From Watersipora subatra (taxonomy: Eukaryota; Bryozoa; Gymnolaemata; Cheilostomatida; Watersiporidae): DNA of 64,000 nt. Location of the stretch: positions 1,468,001 to 1,532,000 of the forward strand of contig NC_088710.1 of assembly GCF_963576615.1 (NCBI RefSeq), written 5' to 3'. The position numbers and the translations under genes are program-made. The notes under the pieces were generated by a model. The model had not been told where the DNA came from, made no database searches, and worked only from the letters and a program-made list of their open reading frames with translations. How positions within the stretch are numbered: the first letter of the stretch is position 1; each line of letters begins with the position of its first letter. Shown here piece after piece: positions 11,542 to 23,605 of the stretch.

Positions 11542-14122
11542 GATTAGCTTGGTTTAGCAGATATCAAGTAGGCAGGAAACAAACTTGTGTTTGAGAGGGA
11601 GAGGAAGTTTCGTTTATTTTGGTATTACTAGCTGAAGTTGATTAGTTTAAAGTTGAGCTTTTACATATTTTTAATTATGTTGTATTTTCATTACGTGACA
11701 CTTAATTGTGTTTTTCTCTGATTATTAATTGGTTTGATCATCAAATCCCTATAGATGCATGTCATTCAATTTGTTTGTACTTGGAGCTTTGCTTTGCTTT
11801 TTGAGGTAATTGAATATAACAAAATGCCAAACTGAAAATAGGGTGAAGACTAAACCAAAAAAAAATATAACATGTTTAATTATTATTGTTCTTCTTGCTA
11901 ACTAAATTGCGGTTTTAGTCACACTGTACTTTCATACATGTATGTCAGCTCTTATTACATGTCATTTTTAGTGAACCTGATTAGCTGTGGAGTTATCCCT
12001 CCTACCTCAATGCTTCATATATTGCGGTTTAAATTTTTTGACGTAATTAGAAATTTGAGAACAAAAAGAAACTGCAGTATTGGGTTTGCTTTAACAATGG
12101 CACAATAAAACTATTCAAAAAGTAAACCTCTCAAAAAGCTGACCGAGATCTCCAAACAGCTGCGAAATTAAGCTAGGACATTTAATCCAGGCTGAATTTT
12201 TTTAGTTTAGTTCGATGGCATTTAAAGATACAAGCATTACCCAATAGAACTTGGACCATGTTTTGTCATGCTGGTAGAGAAAATGACAATCGGCACTTAA
12301 CTTAAGTTAATTTCACTGATAACTAGTGGAAACTAGTTATGACCGGTGATGACCGGTTCTACATGAAATCTTTTAGCTTACAAGGAAAGATTTGAGCGTT
12401 TGTTTGCCTTTGCCATCAAATTAGTTTCATGCATCCTAAACTACTGTATATTAGAGACAATCAACATACATGTACATATAGATGAACAACAATGATAATA
12501 TTTTGCTGCAGAGAATTAAAAAATCATGAGAAAACATACAAAACTTATCATTGTTAGGATTTTCTCAAATCATAGAAATGTTTTGTTACGCAATAACATG
12601 TCTAATATTACAATCAAACCTTGACTTATGATTACATCTCATGATGAATTATTTTGAAGAATAATTATATTATAGATATTATTATAGAATTGAGTCAATA
12701 TTCCATCCAACCACTTCTAATTTATAATATTCGATGTTTCTCAAATATTGTCGTCTTTTTACTCAGTGCATCTGTACAAAGTCCTCCATTACATAATTAG
12801 GGTCTACAGCGTTTAAAAATATTAAACAGTATGTCGTACCTTCCTTTTCAGTTTTACAATTATGGGTTTTAAGAAAAATATGCTAGTATTATTAGTAATG
12901 AAGAGCAACTATTCATCTGAAACATTAAACTTGTGAGAGACGAGAGCAGACAACTTTCAATAAGTTGTTTGAGAAACCCAAATAAGCTTTCTGGAAGTTT
13001 TTATAAATAGTAAACTGAAAATGATGCAAAGAAGAAAGTCTAAAATGAATGGAAGTGCAGATTTTGCTTATGCCAATGAATAATACAATGTAGTGTTATA
13101 TCTGATGTTAACTATGTACAGTTAGGCATAAAGGGAATAGCAAAGTACACGACCATTGCAAATTTCATAGCAGATTTGATAAGAAAACATTTCCATGCTT
13201 ACAGCATTTACGTATGTTGGTGGTGGGATAATCACCAAGAGCTTGTACTCAAATTTCAGATCAAAATGTGGATTAACTCTCAAAGATTGAAATTGAAGAT
13301 TCACACTTGACTAGACTCTTAGCAACAAAACTCGTATCGTCTATTTGGTCATACCAAGACGATAACGACTTGCATCATGCGCATTTACGACCAGATGACA
13401 ATTTATTCCATTCGATGAAATCTCCACTGACGTTAAACATTAGAGAGTAATCAAGAACTCCCTAAAACTACAAGATTCACAATCCAATACCTGAGACATA
13501 TAGTTTCAGTCCTGGACAATAAGGCTAACAACCTTAGTATAAAATGAGAAATATTTAATCATAATCCTCACATTTTCAATACAGCTTCATCATGACAGAC
13601 AGGGGTGTCACTAGAACAAGCCGAAGAGTCGATTACCGAGAGTACATGAGGGTGACTATATTTAAACTCTCAGACCCTTTCTATTCACATAATTTAGTCT
13701 AGAGGTATAAATATCATACCTTTCTCTTGTTCTAAATATATAAGGGTTGGGTAAAACCTATCACATTCTTTGCCCTTGGGAGTATTCGTTTGGAACTATA
13801 GCCTAAATTGCCCACATACTGATGGGTCAACTGTACAATGTTTTAACACCAATCAACAAAATACATAAGCTAAAACAGCCAGTAATGAAGATCAGAACTC
13901 CATCTAGGAGCTACTAGCAAAATTACTTAAAGGTGACCATTTGCATTCACTAATAAACTAGAGCAGTTTCCCTTACGCTGAGTAATTGATAAGATAATTC
14001 TGTTCTACTAATTACATCACAGAAATATAAAGTATAAACAATAATATAAACACAACATAATATCAATAAAATATAAAATACAAATATGCATTCATATATT
14101 AATAAAATATATAAATGCACAG
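11542..14122. other. Intergenic, 2.6 kb, no gene recognised
   Basis: AT-rich and without long open frames. Small direct repeats occur (for example ATGACCGGT near 12340). No transposon ends or conserved protein motifs were seen. Confidence 0.5.
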
Positions 14123-14690
14123 CTAAATTAGGAAAAGATAGAGGACCGAGTTTTTCTGAATATTGTAGTCGGAGAGCTTGCGACCATCTTCTAACTGCTC
14201 GTTAGCAAAAATCAAACGCTGCTGGTCTGGAAGGAATTTTTCCGTGTCTTGAATTTTACCTTTGACGATCTCAATGGTGTCGGACGCCTCGACTTCCAGG
14301 CTGATGGTTTTGCCGGTCATTGTTTTAAAAAAGATCCGCATACCACCACGCAGACGGATCAACCAGATGGAGGATGGATTTTTTCTGAATATTGTAGTCT
14401 GAGAGCGTGCAGCCATCGTCCAGATTCTGGCCAGCAAAGAACAAGCGTTGCTTGTCTGGTGGAATTCCTTCATTGTCTTGAATTAGAGATTTTATGTCTT
14501 TAATGGTTTGAAAAGGAAAACATGATAGAGTGACAGTGTTTCCTGTAATAGTTTGGTAAAATATCTGCATGTACTCAACATAGGTGAACAAAAGAGGAGA
14601 ATTGGAAACACTCTTCAAACATGCAGAGATTTTCTCGTCATCTTTGATCAGTGTTCTTTGATGGAGAAGAGAGCCTGCCAGGACTCCTAC
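14123..14690 (-). pseudogene. Divergent two-unit polyubiquitin-like gene, frameshifted
   Basis: Two ubiquitin folds lie head to tail on the minus strand. Unit 1 starts at 14570 ([12 protein letters not shown]) and reaches V70. Unit 2 starts at 14341 ([12 protein letters not shown]) and stops at 14123. Between them the RLRGG tail is present but one base out of phase, because four bases stand where one codon should be. Unit 2 stops after residue 72, so it has no RLRGG tail. Position 48 is not Lys in either unit (Gln and Glu) and position 33 is also changed, while Lys27 and Lys63 are kept. Upstream, TTTTTGTAG near 14690 looks like a splice acceptor, so the gene probably had a 5' exon. A real fusion gene with a sequencing indel cannot be excluded. 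Confidence 0.8.
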
Positions 14691-14935
14691 AAAAAATACC
14701 AATGAAATTGTTCTGCTGTTGATAGGCGGATGTTGTGCTGATTGATAGAGAAGATGGACTTCATGCTGAGGAATTGATTTAATAACGGAGTTATTAAGGT
14801 GATGATAGTTGCTTTTGTGAATCGTGTTGATAGACTTAAAGAAGATTTCGCAGTAAAAACTTGATTTAAGAATGAAATATTACCGTAGATGGATACTGCA
14901 AGTGAATATCTATATGCACATGCATTGCATCACCT
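14691..14935. other. Spacer between the ubiquitin-like gene and the satellite
   Basis: Upstream or intronic sequence of the ubiquitin-like gene; no other feature. Confidence 0.4.
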
Positions 14936-17922
14936 ATGATATATTCGGTTATCTAATATAAATTGTATCACCTATGATATATCTAACATGTATTGTATCA
15001 CCTATGATATACCTAACATATATTGTATAACCTATCATATATCTAACATATATTGTATCGCCTATCATATATCTAACATGTATTGTATCACCTATGATAT
15101 ACCTAACATATATTGTATCACCTATGATATATCTAACATGTATTGTATCACGTATGATATATCTAACATGTATTGTATCACCTATGATATATCTAACATG
15201 TATTGTATCACCTATGATATGTCTAACATGTATTGTATCACGTATGATATATCTAACATGTATTGTATCACCTATGATATGTCTAACATGTATTGTATCA
15301 CGTATGATATATCTAACATGTATTGTATCACCTTTGATATATCCAATATGTATTGCATCACCTATGATATATCTAACATGTATTGTATCACCTATGATAT
15401 GTCTAACATGTATTGTATAACGTAAGATATATCTAACATGTATTGTATCACCTATAATATATCCAACATGTATTGTATCACCTATGATATATCTAACATG
15501 TATTGTATCACCTATGATATATCTAACATGTATTGTATCACCTATGATATGTCTAACATGTATTGTATCACCTATGATATATCTAACATGAATTGTATCA
15601 CCTATGATATATCTAACATGTATTGTATCACCTATAATATATCTAACATGTATTGTATCACCTATGATATATCTAACATGTATTGTATCACGTATGATAT
15701 ATCTAACATGTATTGTATCACCTATGATATATCCAACATATATTGTATCACCCATGATATATCTAACATGTATTGTATCACCTATGATATATCTAACATG
15801 TATTGTATCACGTATGATATATCTAACATGTATTGTATCACCTACGATATATCCAACATGTATTGTATCACATATGATATATCTAACATGTATTGTATCA
15901 CCTATGATATGTCTAACATGTATTGTATCACGTATGATATATCTAACATGTATTGTATCACCTATGATATATCCAACATGTATTGTATGACGTATGATAT
16001 ATCTAACATGTATTGTATCACCTATGATATGTCTAACATGTATTGTATCACGTATGATATATCTAACATGTATTGTATCACCTATGATATATCCAACATA
16101 TATTGTATCACCTATGATATATCTAACATGTATTGTATCACGTATGATATATCTAACATGTATTGTATCACCTATGATATATCTAACATGTATTGTATCA
16201 CCTATCATATATCTAACATGTATTGTATCACCTATGATATATCTAACATGTATTGTATCACCTATAATATATCTAACATGTAATGTATCACCTATGATAT
16301 ATCTAACATGTATTGTATCACCTATAATATATCTAACATGTATTGTATCACCTATGATATATCTAACATGTATTGTATCACCTATAATATATCTAACATG
16401 TATTGTATCACCTATGATATATCTAACATGTATTGTATCACCTATAATATATCCAACATGTATTGTATCACCTATGATATATCTAACATGTATTGTATCG
16501 CCTATCATATATCTAACATGTATTGTATCACCTATGATATACCTAACTTATATTGTATTACCTATGATATATCTAACATGTATTGTATCACCTATGATAT
16601 ATCCAACATGTATTGTATCACCTATGATATATCAAACATGTATTGTATCACCTATGATATATCTAATATGTATTGTATCACCTATAATATATCTAACATG
16701 TATTGTATCACCTATGATATATCTAACATGTATTGTATCACCTATAATATATCTAACATGTATTGTATCACCTATGATATATCTAACATGTATTGTATCA
16801 CCTATAATATATCCAACATGTATTGTATCACCTATGATATATCTAACATGTATTGTATCGCCTATCATATATCTAACATGTATTGTATCACCTATGATAT
16901 ACCTAACTTATATTGTATTACCTATGATATATCTAACATGTATTGTATCACGTATGATATATCTAACATGTATTGTATCACCTATGATAGATCTAACATG
17001 TATTGTATCACCTATAATATATCTAACATGTATTGTATCACCTATGATATATCTAATGTGTATTGTATCACCCATGTTATATCTAACATGTATTGTATCA
17101 CCTATGATATATCTAACGTGTATTGTATCACCTACGATATATCTAACATGTATTGTAACACCTATGATATATCTAACATGTATTGTATCACCCATAATAT
17201 ATCCAACATGTATTGTATCACCTATGATATATCTAACAAGTATTGTATCGCCTATCATATATCTAACATGTATTGTAACACCTATGATATACCTAACTTA
17301 TATTGTATTACCTATGATATATCTAACATGTATTGTATCACGTATGATATATCTAACATGTATTGTATCACCTATAATATATCTAACATGTATTGTATCA
17401 CCTATGATATATCTAACATGTATTGTATCACCTATAATATATCTAACATGTATTGTATCGTCTATCATATATCTAACATGTATTGTATCACCTATGATAT
17501 ACCTAACATACATTGTATAACCTATCATATATCTAACATGTATTGTATCACCTATGATATATCTAATGTGTATTGTATCACCCATGTTATATCTAACATG
17601 TATTGTATCACCTATGATATATCTAACGTGTATTGTATCACCTACGATATATCTAATACATGTATTGTATAACCTATCATATATCTAATAGATGTATTGT
17701 ATCACCTATGATATATCTAACATGTATTGCATCACCTATGATATATCTAACATGTATTGTATCACCTATGATATATCTAACATGTATTGTATCACCTATG
17801 ATATATCTAACATGTATTGTATCACCTATGATATATCTAACATGTATTGTTTCACCTATGATATATCTAACATGTATAGTGTCACCTATGATGTATCTAA
17901 TATATATTGTATAACCTATGAT
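14936..17922. repeat. 30-bp satellite array, about 100 copies
   Basis: The unit is centred on CCTATGATATATCTAACATG followed by TATTGTATCA. Frequent variants include CGTATGATAT, CCTATAATAT, CCTATCATAT and ATCCAACATG. The unit is an exact multiple of three and lacks stops in several frames, so long open frames appear on both strands; these are artefacts. Variant order repeats in blocks, showing a higher-order structure. The rhythm slips at 17655-17700, where a few units have length changes. The array ends where a hAT element inserted at 17923. Confidence 0.95.
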
Positions 17923-19277
17923 CAGGCTTGGGGCCACTAGTGAGTATTGAGCGCACTGCACTATTTGCTGGCTAGACGACAGTAAGGTGCACTAGGCACT
18001 GCACTAGCACTAGTGCATGGCATAGTAATAATATAAAATGCACTAGGCACTGCACTAGCAGAAATTCTTGTGCACTAGGCACTGCACTAGCACTAGTGCA
18101 TCAAAAAGTGAAGTCAAAAATGCACTAGGCACTGCAATAGCAAAGATTTTTGTGCACTAGACATTACACTAGGACTAGTGCAGTGTAAATGCACTAGGCA
18201 CTTCACTATTAAACTTCACTAGACACTAGACCAATGAGCTTTTTTGCCATAGCAGCTGCAAGAATTGCTTGCTAATCAACAGATATCTACTGCTATCCAC
18301 TGCAATAGTACAATTATAGCCGTGCAAAAGATGTCAGCCATGTATTTGTCAAATAAAATAGCCTCACCTAAAATTTCAAACAAACCATAGACCTACAATA
18401 ATTCTCAATATTAAATAGTGCAGATGACAACAGATATCAAATAGTGCAATGTATTACAATTACAATAACTAAATATACTAAGCAAGCATGGAATGGAAGA
18501 ATTCACTTCTTATTACATAAATGTACTAATAGTACTATGTACAACAAGAAAATCTATCCTTGGATTAACCAGTATCGTGTAAACAGTAAGTCATATTGAT
18601 GGCAAAATTGATAAGCAACATTGTTCAGAGAAGATGTTTATTAGACCGAAATAACATTAGCCTTCCAAAGTTGGCGTCAGTCAGTTTAGATCTATCTGTG
18701 CGGAAGATTCGACCAGCCTGGCTAAACAGACGCTCTACAGGAGCAGATGATGCTAATACAGGCATATGTAGCTCAGCCAAATGCCTCAAATTTGGATAGG
18801 CTTGACAACATTAAGTTAACATCATTGCAAAGAAATCTCAAAGTTCCATATTCAATACCAATATTAAAGTAAAACATAATGCCATCTCCATCATCTCCAT
18901 CAAAGGAAAATTATAATATTCAATCTGCACTTGGCACTGCACTAGTGCATACTATGTCGCACTAGGCACTGCACTTGCACTAGTGCATTTATGAAAAAGT
19001 TTCCAATCCGCATTAGGCATTGCACTAGAGCATTTTATGTTGCACTGTGCACTGCACTTGCACTAGTGCGTTTATGGGAATTTTCTAATCCGCACTAGGC
19101 ACTGCACTAGTACATACCATGTCACACTAAGCACTGCACTTGCACTAGTGCACCCAGGGACTCATGTCAAATTTGCACTAGCATTGCACTAGACATTTCT
19201 ATTTTTAAATTGCACTGCACTATGCACTGCACTAGTGCAGTGCAGTGCGCACTGCACTGCTAGTGGCCCCAAGCCTG
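17923..19277 (-). mobile_element. hAT element, 1,355 bp, internally reduced
   Basis: Perfect 18-bp terminal inverted repeats, CAGGCTTGGGGCCACTAG at 17923-17940 and its inverse at 19260-19277. The flanks show an exact 8-bp target duplication, CCTATGAT, at 17915-17922 and 19278-19285, taken from the satellite. Both subterminal zones contain many copies of TGCACTAGGCACTGCACTAG-like motifs, typical of transposase binding clusters in hAT elements. Only the C-terminal part of a transposase remains inside. Confidence 0.92.
18626..18812 (-). pseudogene. hAT transposase C-terminal remnant
   Basis: The minus strand reads LAELHMPVLASSAPVERLFS, then QAGRIFRTDRSKLTD, ending with NKHLL and a TGA at 18626-18628. 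This is the conserved hAT dimerisation region (A-S-S-x-x-x-E-R-x-F). A TAA closes the frame upstream, although CAAG near 18812 could be a splice acceptor. The catalytic DDE part is missing, so the copy is non-autonomous. The plus-strand ORF here (18596-18799) is its shadow. Confidence 0.85.
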
Positions 19278-19307
19278 CCTATGATAGAAATATCATCATC
19301 ATCATAG

Positions 19308-19346
19308 ATCATTATATATATATGTATATACATATATATATATATA
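19308..19346. repeat. (TA)n tract at the 3' side of the LINE
   Basis: TA/TG dinucleotide run followed by poly-A on the plus strand, which is poly-T at the 3' end of the minus-strand LINE. Confidence 0.8.
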
Positions 19347-22296
19347 AAAAAAAAAAAATTGTTTCCTCACCCCGGATACCCCGTATGGGTGGTAAATTCT
19401 GCTCTAACTCGGGTCTCCTACCAGAGACCTGGGAGTTTGAGCACTCGTCTCAAGATCTTAGCTGTTCCCAATAACGCACTTTTCTGCAACTCACCTGAGT
19501 TGATTGTTGTTGGTATTTGGGCAAGCCACATTTTATGCGCCGGTGTTATTGCGCCCAGTGCCCCAATGACTACTGGGATTATGGTTGTTCTTACATTCCA
19601 GCATTTTTCAATTTCTTCTCCAAGAGGGAGATATTTTTCTACCTTTTCTTTTTCTTTGCTGGCTATATTGTAGTCATTGGGTACTGCTATATCTATTATA
19701 GTAGCCCTCTTGTTCTCCTTGTCTACCACCACTATATCTGGTTGGTTTGCTAGGACATGCTTGTCAGTTTGGATGTAGAAGTCCCAGAGGATCTTAGCGC
19801 GGTCATTTTCATTCACCTTACCAGGAGCTTCCCACTAGTGTTGTGGTTTATTAAGGCCATACTCATCACATAGACTTTTATACACAATACCTGCGACATG
19901 ATTATGCCGCTCAGTGTATGCGTTCCCTGCTAGCTGCTTGCATCCACTGATGATGTGTTGGATGGTCTCAGGTGCATCTTTGCACAGTCTGCATCTAGGA
20001 TCGTCTCTAGTGTGATAGATTTTCGTTTGGAGTTGCCTTGTTGGGAGCACTTGCTCCTGGGCTGCCATGATTAGCGACTCTGTATTGGACGTTAGGTTTC
20101 CTTTGTTCAGCCACATATATGTCTGGTGAAGATCGCCAACCTTAGATATTTGTTGGTGGTAAGCACCATGAAGAGGTTTCGTATGCCAGTCAATTTCCTC
20201 ATCACTAGGGCGTAGGTCCGTTGTGAGAGCAGCCGATTGAAATTCAGCTAGCAAATTATCTGAGATGGCCATGGAGGCTGCATATGCTTTGATGCTTTGC
20301 TCCTCCTCTTTAACTGTCTGCTGTACACTTTTGAGTCCCCTACCGCCATCTTTCCTATCAAGATACAATCTAATAGTATCAGATTTTGGGTGGAGTGCTC
20401 CGTGCATGGTCAGCAGTTTACGAGTTGCTATATCTGTTTCTTTGATGGCTTCCTCAGTCCACTTTATTATGCCTGCTGGATATCTTATTACTGGCAGTGC
20501 GTAGGTATTTATTGCCATGATTTGGTTCTTGGCATTGAGCTGGCTCCGTAAGACCTGCCGAAGGCGTTTCTTGTATTCGGTAATGGCTTTGTGACGTACC
20601 TCGGCTTCGTGGTTGATGTTGCTTTGCATAATCCCCAAGTACTTGTACCCTTCTTCTATATCTTTGATGGTACCATTTGGCATTCTTAGGCCATCTGTGA
20701 GCATAGAATGGCCTTTCTTAAGAATTAGCCTTCCACATTTCTCAATACCGAAGGTCATTCCGATGTCCTTGCTGTATACCTGAGTGAGGTGTATTAGCGA
20801 ATCAATGTCCCTTTCTTTGTTAGCGTACAGCTTGATGTCATCCATGTAGAAGAGGTGGTTTATCTTGGTGCCACTCTTAAACTGGTACCCATATTGAGTC
20901 TTCTCCAGCATATTGCTTAGAGGGTTTAGGCATATGCAGAAGAGCAGCGGTGATAAGGAGTCACTTTGATAGATGCCTCGCTTAATTTGTACACTCGCCA
21001 GCTTTTTGCCATTAGCCTCCAGTTCCGTCTTCCATTTGGTCATTGACATCTTGATGAATGCCACAAGAGCAGGGTGAACATTGTACATACTGAGGCACTC
21101 AAGTATCCAACTATGGGGAATTGAGTCATATGCCTTTCTGTAGTCAATCCAAGCCATGGCAAGATTGGTTTGCCTTCTCCTGCTGTCTTGACAGACCGTC
21201 CGATCCACCAGTAACTGATGTTTAGCTCCTCGGGTGTTGCGCCCAATTCCTTTCTGAGCACTGGTCATATAGTGACTCATGTGCTCTTCCAGTTTGTCTG
21301 CAACTATTCCTGAGAGCAGTTTCCAAGTGGTGGGCAAGCACGTTATTGGTCGATAGTTTTTGGGAATCGGCCCCTGCTTTGGATCTTTTATCAGAAGCAC
21401 AGTTCGTCCTTTGGTCAGCCATTCTGGATGGTCACCTTGTTCTATTAGGTATTCCATCTGCTTAGCCATTCTAGTGTGAAGTGATGTCAACTTCTTTAAC
21501 CAGAAGGCTTGAATCATGTCATGGCCAGGTGCTGCCCAGTTCTTCATACGCTGCACTCTGCACTTGATGTCTTCTTTGCTGATGGTGAGTCCTTGCTGAG
21601 CCACAGTGTGTTGATGGTTCTCTTTAAGCCTCTTCAGCCAATTTGCAGTGGTGTTATGAGTGGTCTCTTTCTCCCAGATGTCCTTCCAGAACTTTGAAGT
21701 GCTAGATCGGGGAGGCTCAGACATTGGCCTCTGCAGTTCACCTTTGAACTGGGAATACACTCTAGATGGATTATTGATGAACAGTTTGTTCATTCTCTTG
21801 TTATCTCGCTCTTTGGTGTACCGCTTCAGTCGTGCTGAGAGTGCTACTAGCTGCTGTTTGGCAGATTCTAGAGCTTCTATTGTGGCTTCCCTTTTTGGAC
21901 GCTCCAAACTGTGGTTAGATCTCTCACTGAGCCTACTAACTTTCTTGCGCAAGTCCTTGATCTTATTTTGTAGCCTCAGCTGCCAGGATGGAATGGCTTG
22001 AAGCCTTGTTGGCATTGGCTTAATATCCATCTCCTCCAAGATGACGGTTGCTGTACTGTAGATTAAGGCATTAGTTTCACTGATTGATCCAGTTGAGATC
22101 GACTCCAGTGCCATGTTAATGTCTTCTAACAGCTTCTTAGGTATGGCCTTGCTAACTCTTCGTAGTGGTACCCTGCTACCATAATCATTAGCAGCTGACA
22201 TCTTGTAGATGATATTTTCAGCAAGCTCTTTCACCCTTGGGTCAAGGTCCAAATGCATGTCCTCTTCAGCCCATGAGTCAACACATGATCGTGTAT

Positions 22297-22300
<4 letters not shown>
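19347..22300 (-). mobile_element. R4/Dong-like non-LTR retrotransposon
   Basis: A minus-strand LINE of about 2.95 kb enclosed by (TA)n tracts on both sides. One ORF carries a reverse transcriptase, a CCHC knuckle and a restriction-like endonuclease, the architecture of the R4 clade. The start of the reading frame coincides with the TA tract, so the copy is probably 5'-truncated or lacks the N-terminal DNA-binding fingers. Dong elements are known to insert into simple repeats, which fits the location. Confidence 0.8.
19418..22300 (-). pseudogene. R4-like reverse transcriptase and endonuclease with one nonsense codon
   Basis: From the N-terminal side: a linker; RT motifs NYRPITCLPT (about residue 318), AWIDYRKAYDSIPHSW (about 387) and the catalytic box LFYMDDIKLYA (about 485); a CCHC motif CRLCKDAPETIQHIISGC (about 767); then PDIVVVDKENKRATIIDIAV, the PD...D core of a restriction-like endonuclease. 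A single TAG at 19835-19837 falls between the knuckle and the endonuclease. The frame is the same on both sides, so one base change (probably TGG to TAG) separates an 821-residue frame from the 132-residue endonuclease frame (19418-19816). Otherwise the copy looks young. Confidence 0.88.

Positions 22301-22352
<52 letters not shown>
22299..22352. repeat. (TA)n microsatellite at the 5' side of the LINE
   Basis: About 25 TA dinucleotides directly adjoining the first codon of the LINE frame. Confidence 0.9.
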
Positions 22353-22535
22353 GTGCACTATAACAATACTGATATGTATTATTAATTAAAAATACTTGCA
22401 TATGTTATTATATACAACTGCATTCTAAGCTTCTTATACATGTATATACATTCTATGGTGTATGTATGCAGAAGTATTTGCTGAATATGTGTGTGTAGTA
22501 TGGGACATTTTTGTGACTTTGAATTTATTATTGCA

Positions 22536-23065
22536 GACCAGTTCTACAAAATACCAAATATGAAGGCAAATGCCTGGCAAGAAATTGCAGAGCGGTTGAT
22601 TTTGAGTGCGCAGGAGTGCGAAGCGAAGTTTAGAACTTTCAGGACAAGGTTCTCTGAATATTTGAAAGATAGAAGAGGTAATTGAGTGTTGTGGACTAGC
22701 ATTCATTTTTTAACTTGAAGCATCTCCAATGTTGTTTTAAAGCTAAATATTAACCAGCTGAGTTTTGAATCTCTTTAGGTGCTTCTGGATGTGGAGCAGC
22801 AGATGTGGGGCCACTAAAGCCAGAGTTTGAAGTGGCAAGGTTCCTCATAACACACATCAAACACAGAGAGCCCGAATCAAACTCAACTGTAGAGGTAAAG
22901 GCTGTTGCACATTTATTGCCAACAGAGTCCGATGACCCTTTCTCACTTGACCTTACAACGACAGACCCTGTGAAGACAGACCCTGCGACGACAGACCCTG
23001 CGCCAGCAGCGACACACCCTTGTCCGCATCAACCGTATTTTCACGAACTCAAGCCAGAAAAATAA
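22536..23065 (+). CDS. MADF (Myb/SANT-like) protein of a PIF/Harbinger element, partial
   Basis: Two exons. The first (about 22536-22677) starts after TTATTGCAG and ends before GTAATT. It reads AWQEIAERLILSAQECEAKF then RTRFSEYLKDRR, the helical core of a MADF DNA-binding domain. The second (22780-23065) begins after CTCTTTAG, contains LKPEFEVARFLITHI and ends at TAA after a Thr/Pro/Asp-rich tail with repeated TTDP. PIF/Harbinger elements carry such a Myb-like partner beside the transposase, which here lies on the opposite strand, convergent. The 5' exon with the start codon and the first MADF helix was not found. Confidence 0.65.
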
Positions 23066-23605
23066 CATGGCAAAAAACTACAGATAGTCAAGAGGTAAAA
23101 TAAACTATTTGACAGAGCATTTTGTGTTAGTTCTTCACAGCTGCCAAATGCTCACAGAATATTTTTTTAGTCATTTCTAGCTAACAAATATTAATCAGAT
23201 GAGCAATTTATTTACCAGATCTATTGGCCTATACTTGCCGCAATAAAAGAGCAACAGCAGAATGACAGGGATGAGGACACACTCTTCTGCGTGGCACTAG
23301 TTCCGAAGCTGCGGAAGTTAAAATAGCTAACAAAATACAAATGCCATCTAGACATACTGACACTTGTTGTTGATGCAGCAGAGCTAAATGCTGAACAGCA
23401 TCAACCACACCGAGAACCGCCACAGCAATCATTTGCCTCTCCACTTCATATGTACTTTTATAATATGTAATAACCAGCTTAACCAACAACTTTGCATTAA
23501 TGTATTTTGGTATCATAATAAATGAAAAATAATATTTACATTACTATATTTTGGTATCATAATAAATAAATATAATAACTAAATTTAAAATATAAAATAA
23601 GTTGC
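23066..23605. other. Intergenic region between the convergent Harbinger genes
   Basis: AT-rich. A direct repeat TACTATATTTTGGTATCATA / TGTATTTTGGTATCATAATA occurs near 23500-23570. The open frame on the minus strand at 23229-23516 shows no family signature. A weak further exon of the MADF gene near 23225-23340 is possible. Confidence 0.4.

Noticed and set aside
14949..17672. Very long open frames on both strands (up to 519 residues) with repeating CITYDISNMY or GDTIHVRYII motifs
   Set aside because: They arise because the satellite unit is 30 bp, a multiple of three, and lacks stops in several frames. No start context, introns or conserved domain.
14936..17922. CRISPR-like array
   Set aside because: The units are contiguous 30-bp repeats without unique spacers, in a eukaryotic context.
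20265..22001. Several plus-strand ORFs opposite the R4-like LINE
   Set aside because: Antisense shadows of the reverse transcriptase frame.
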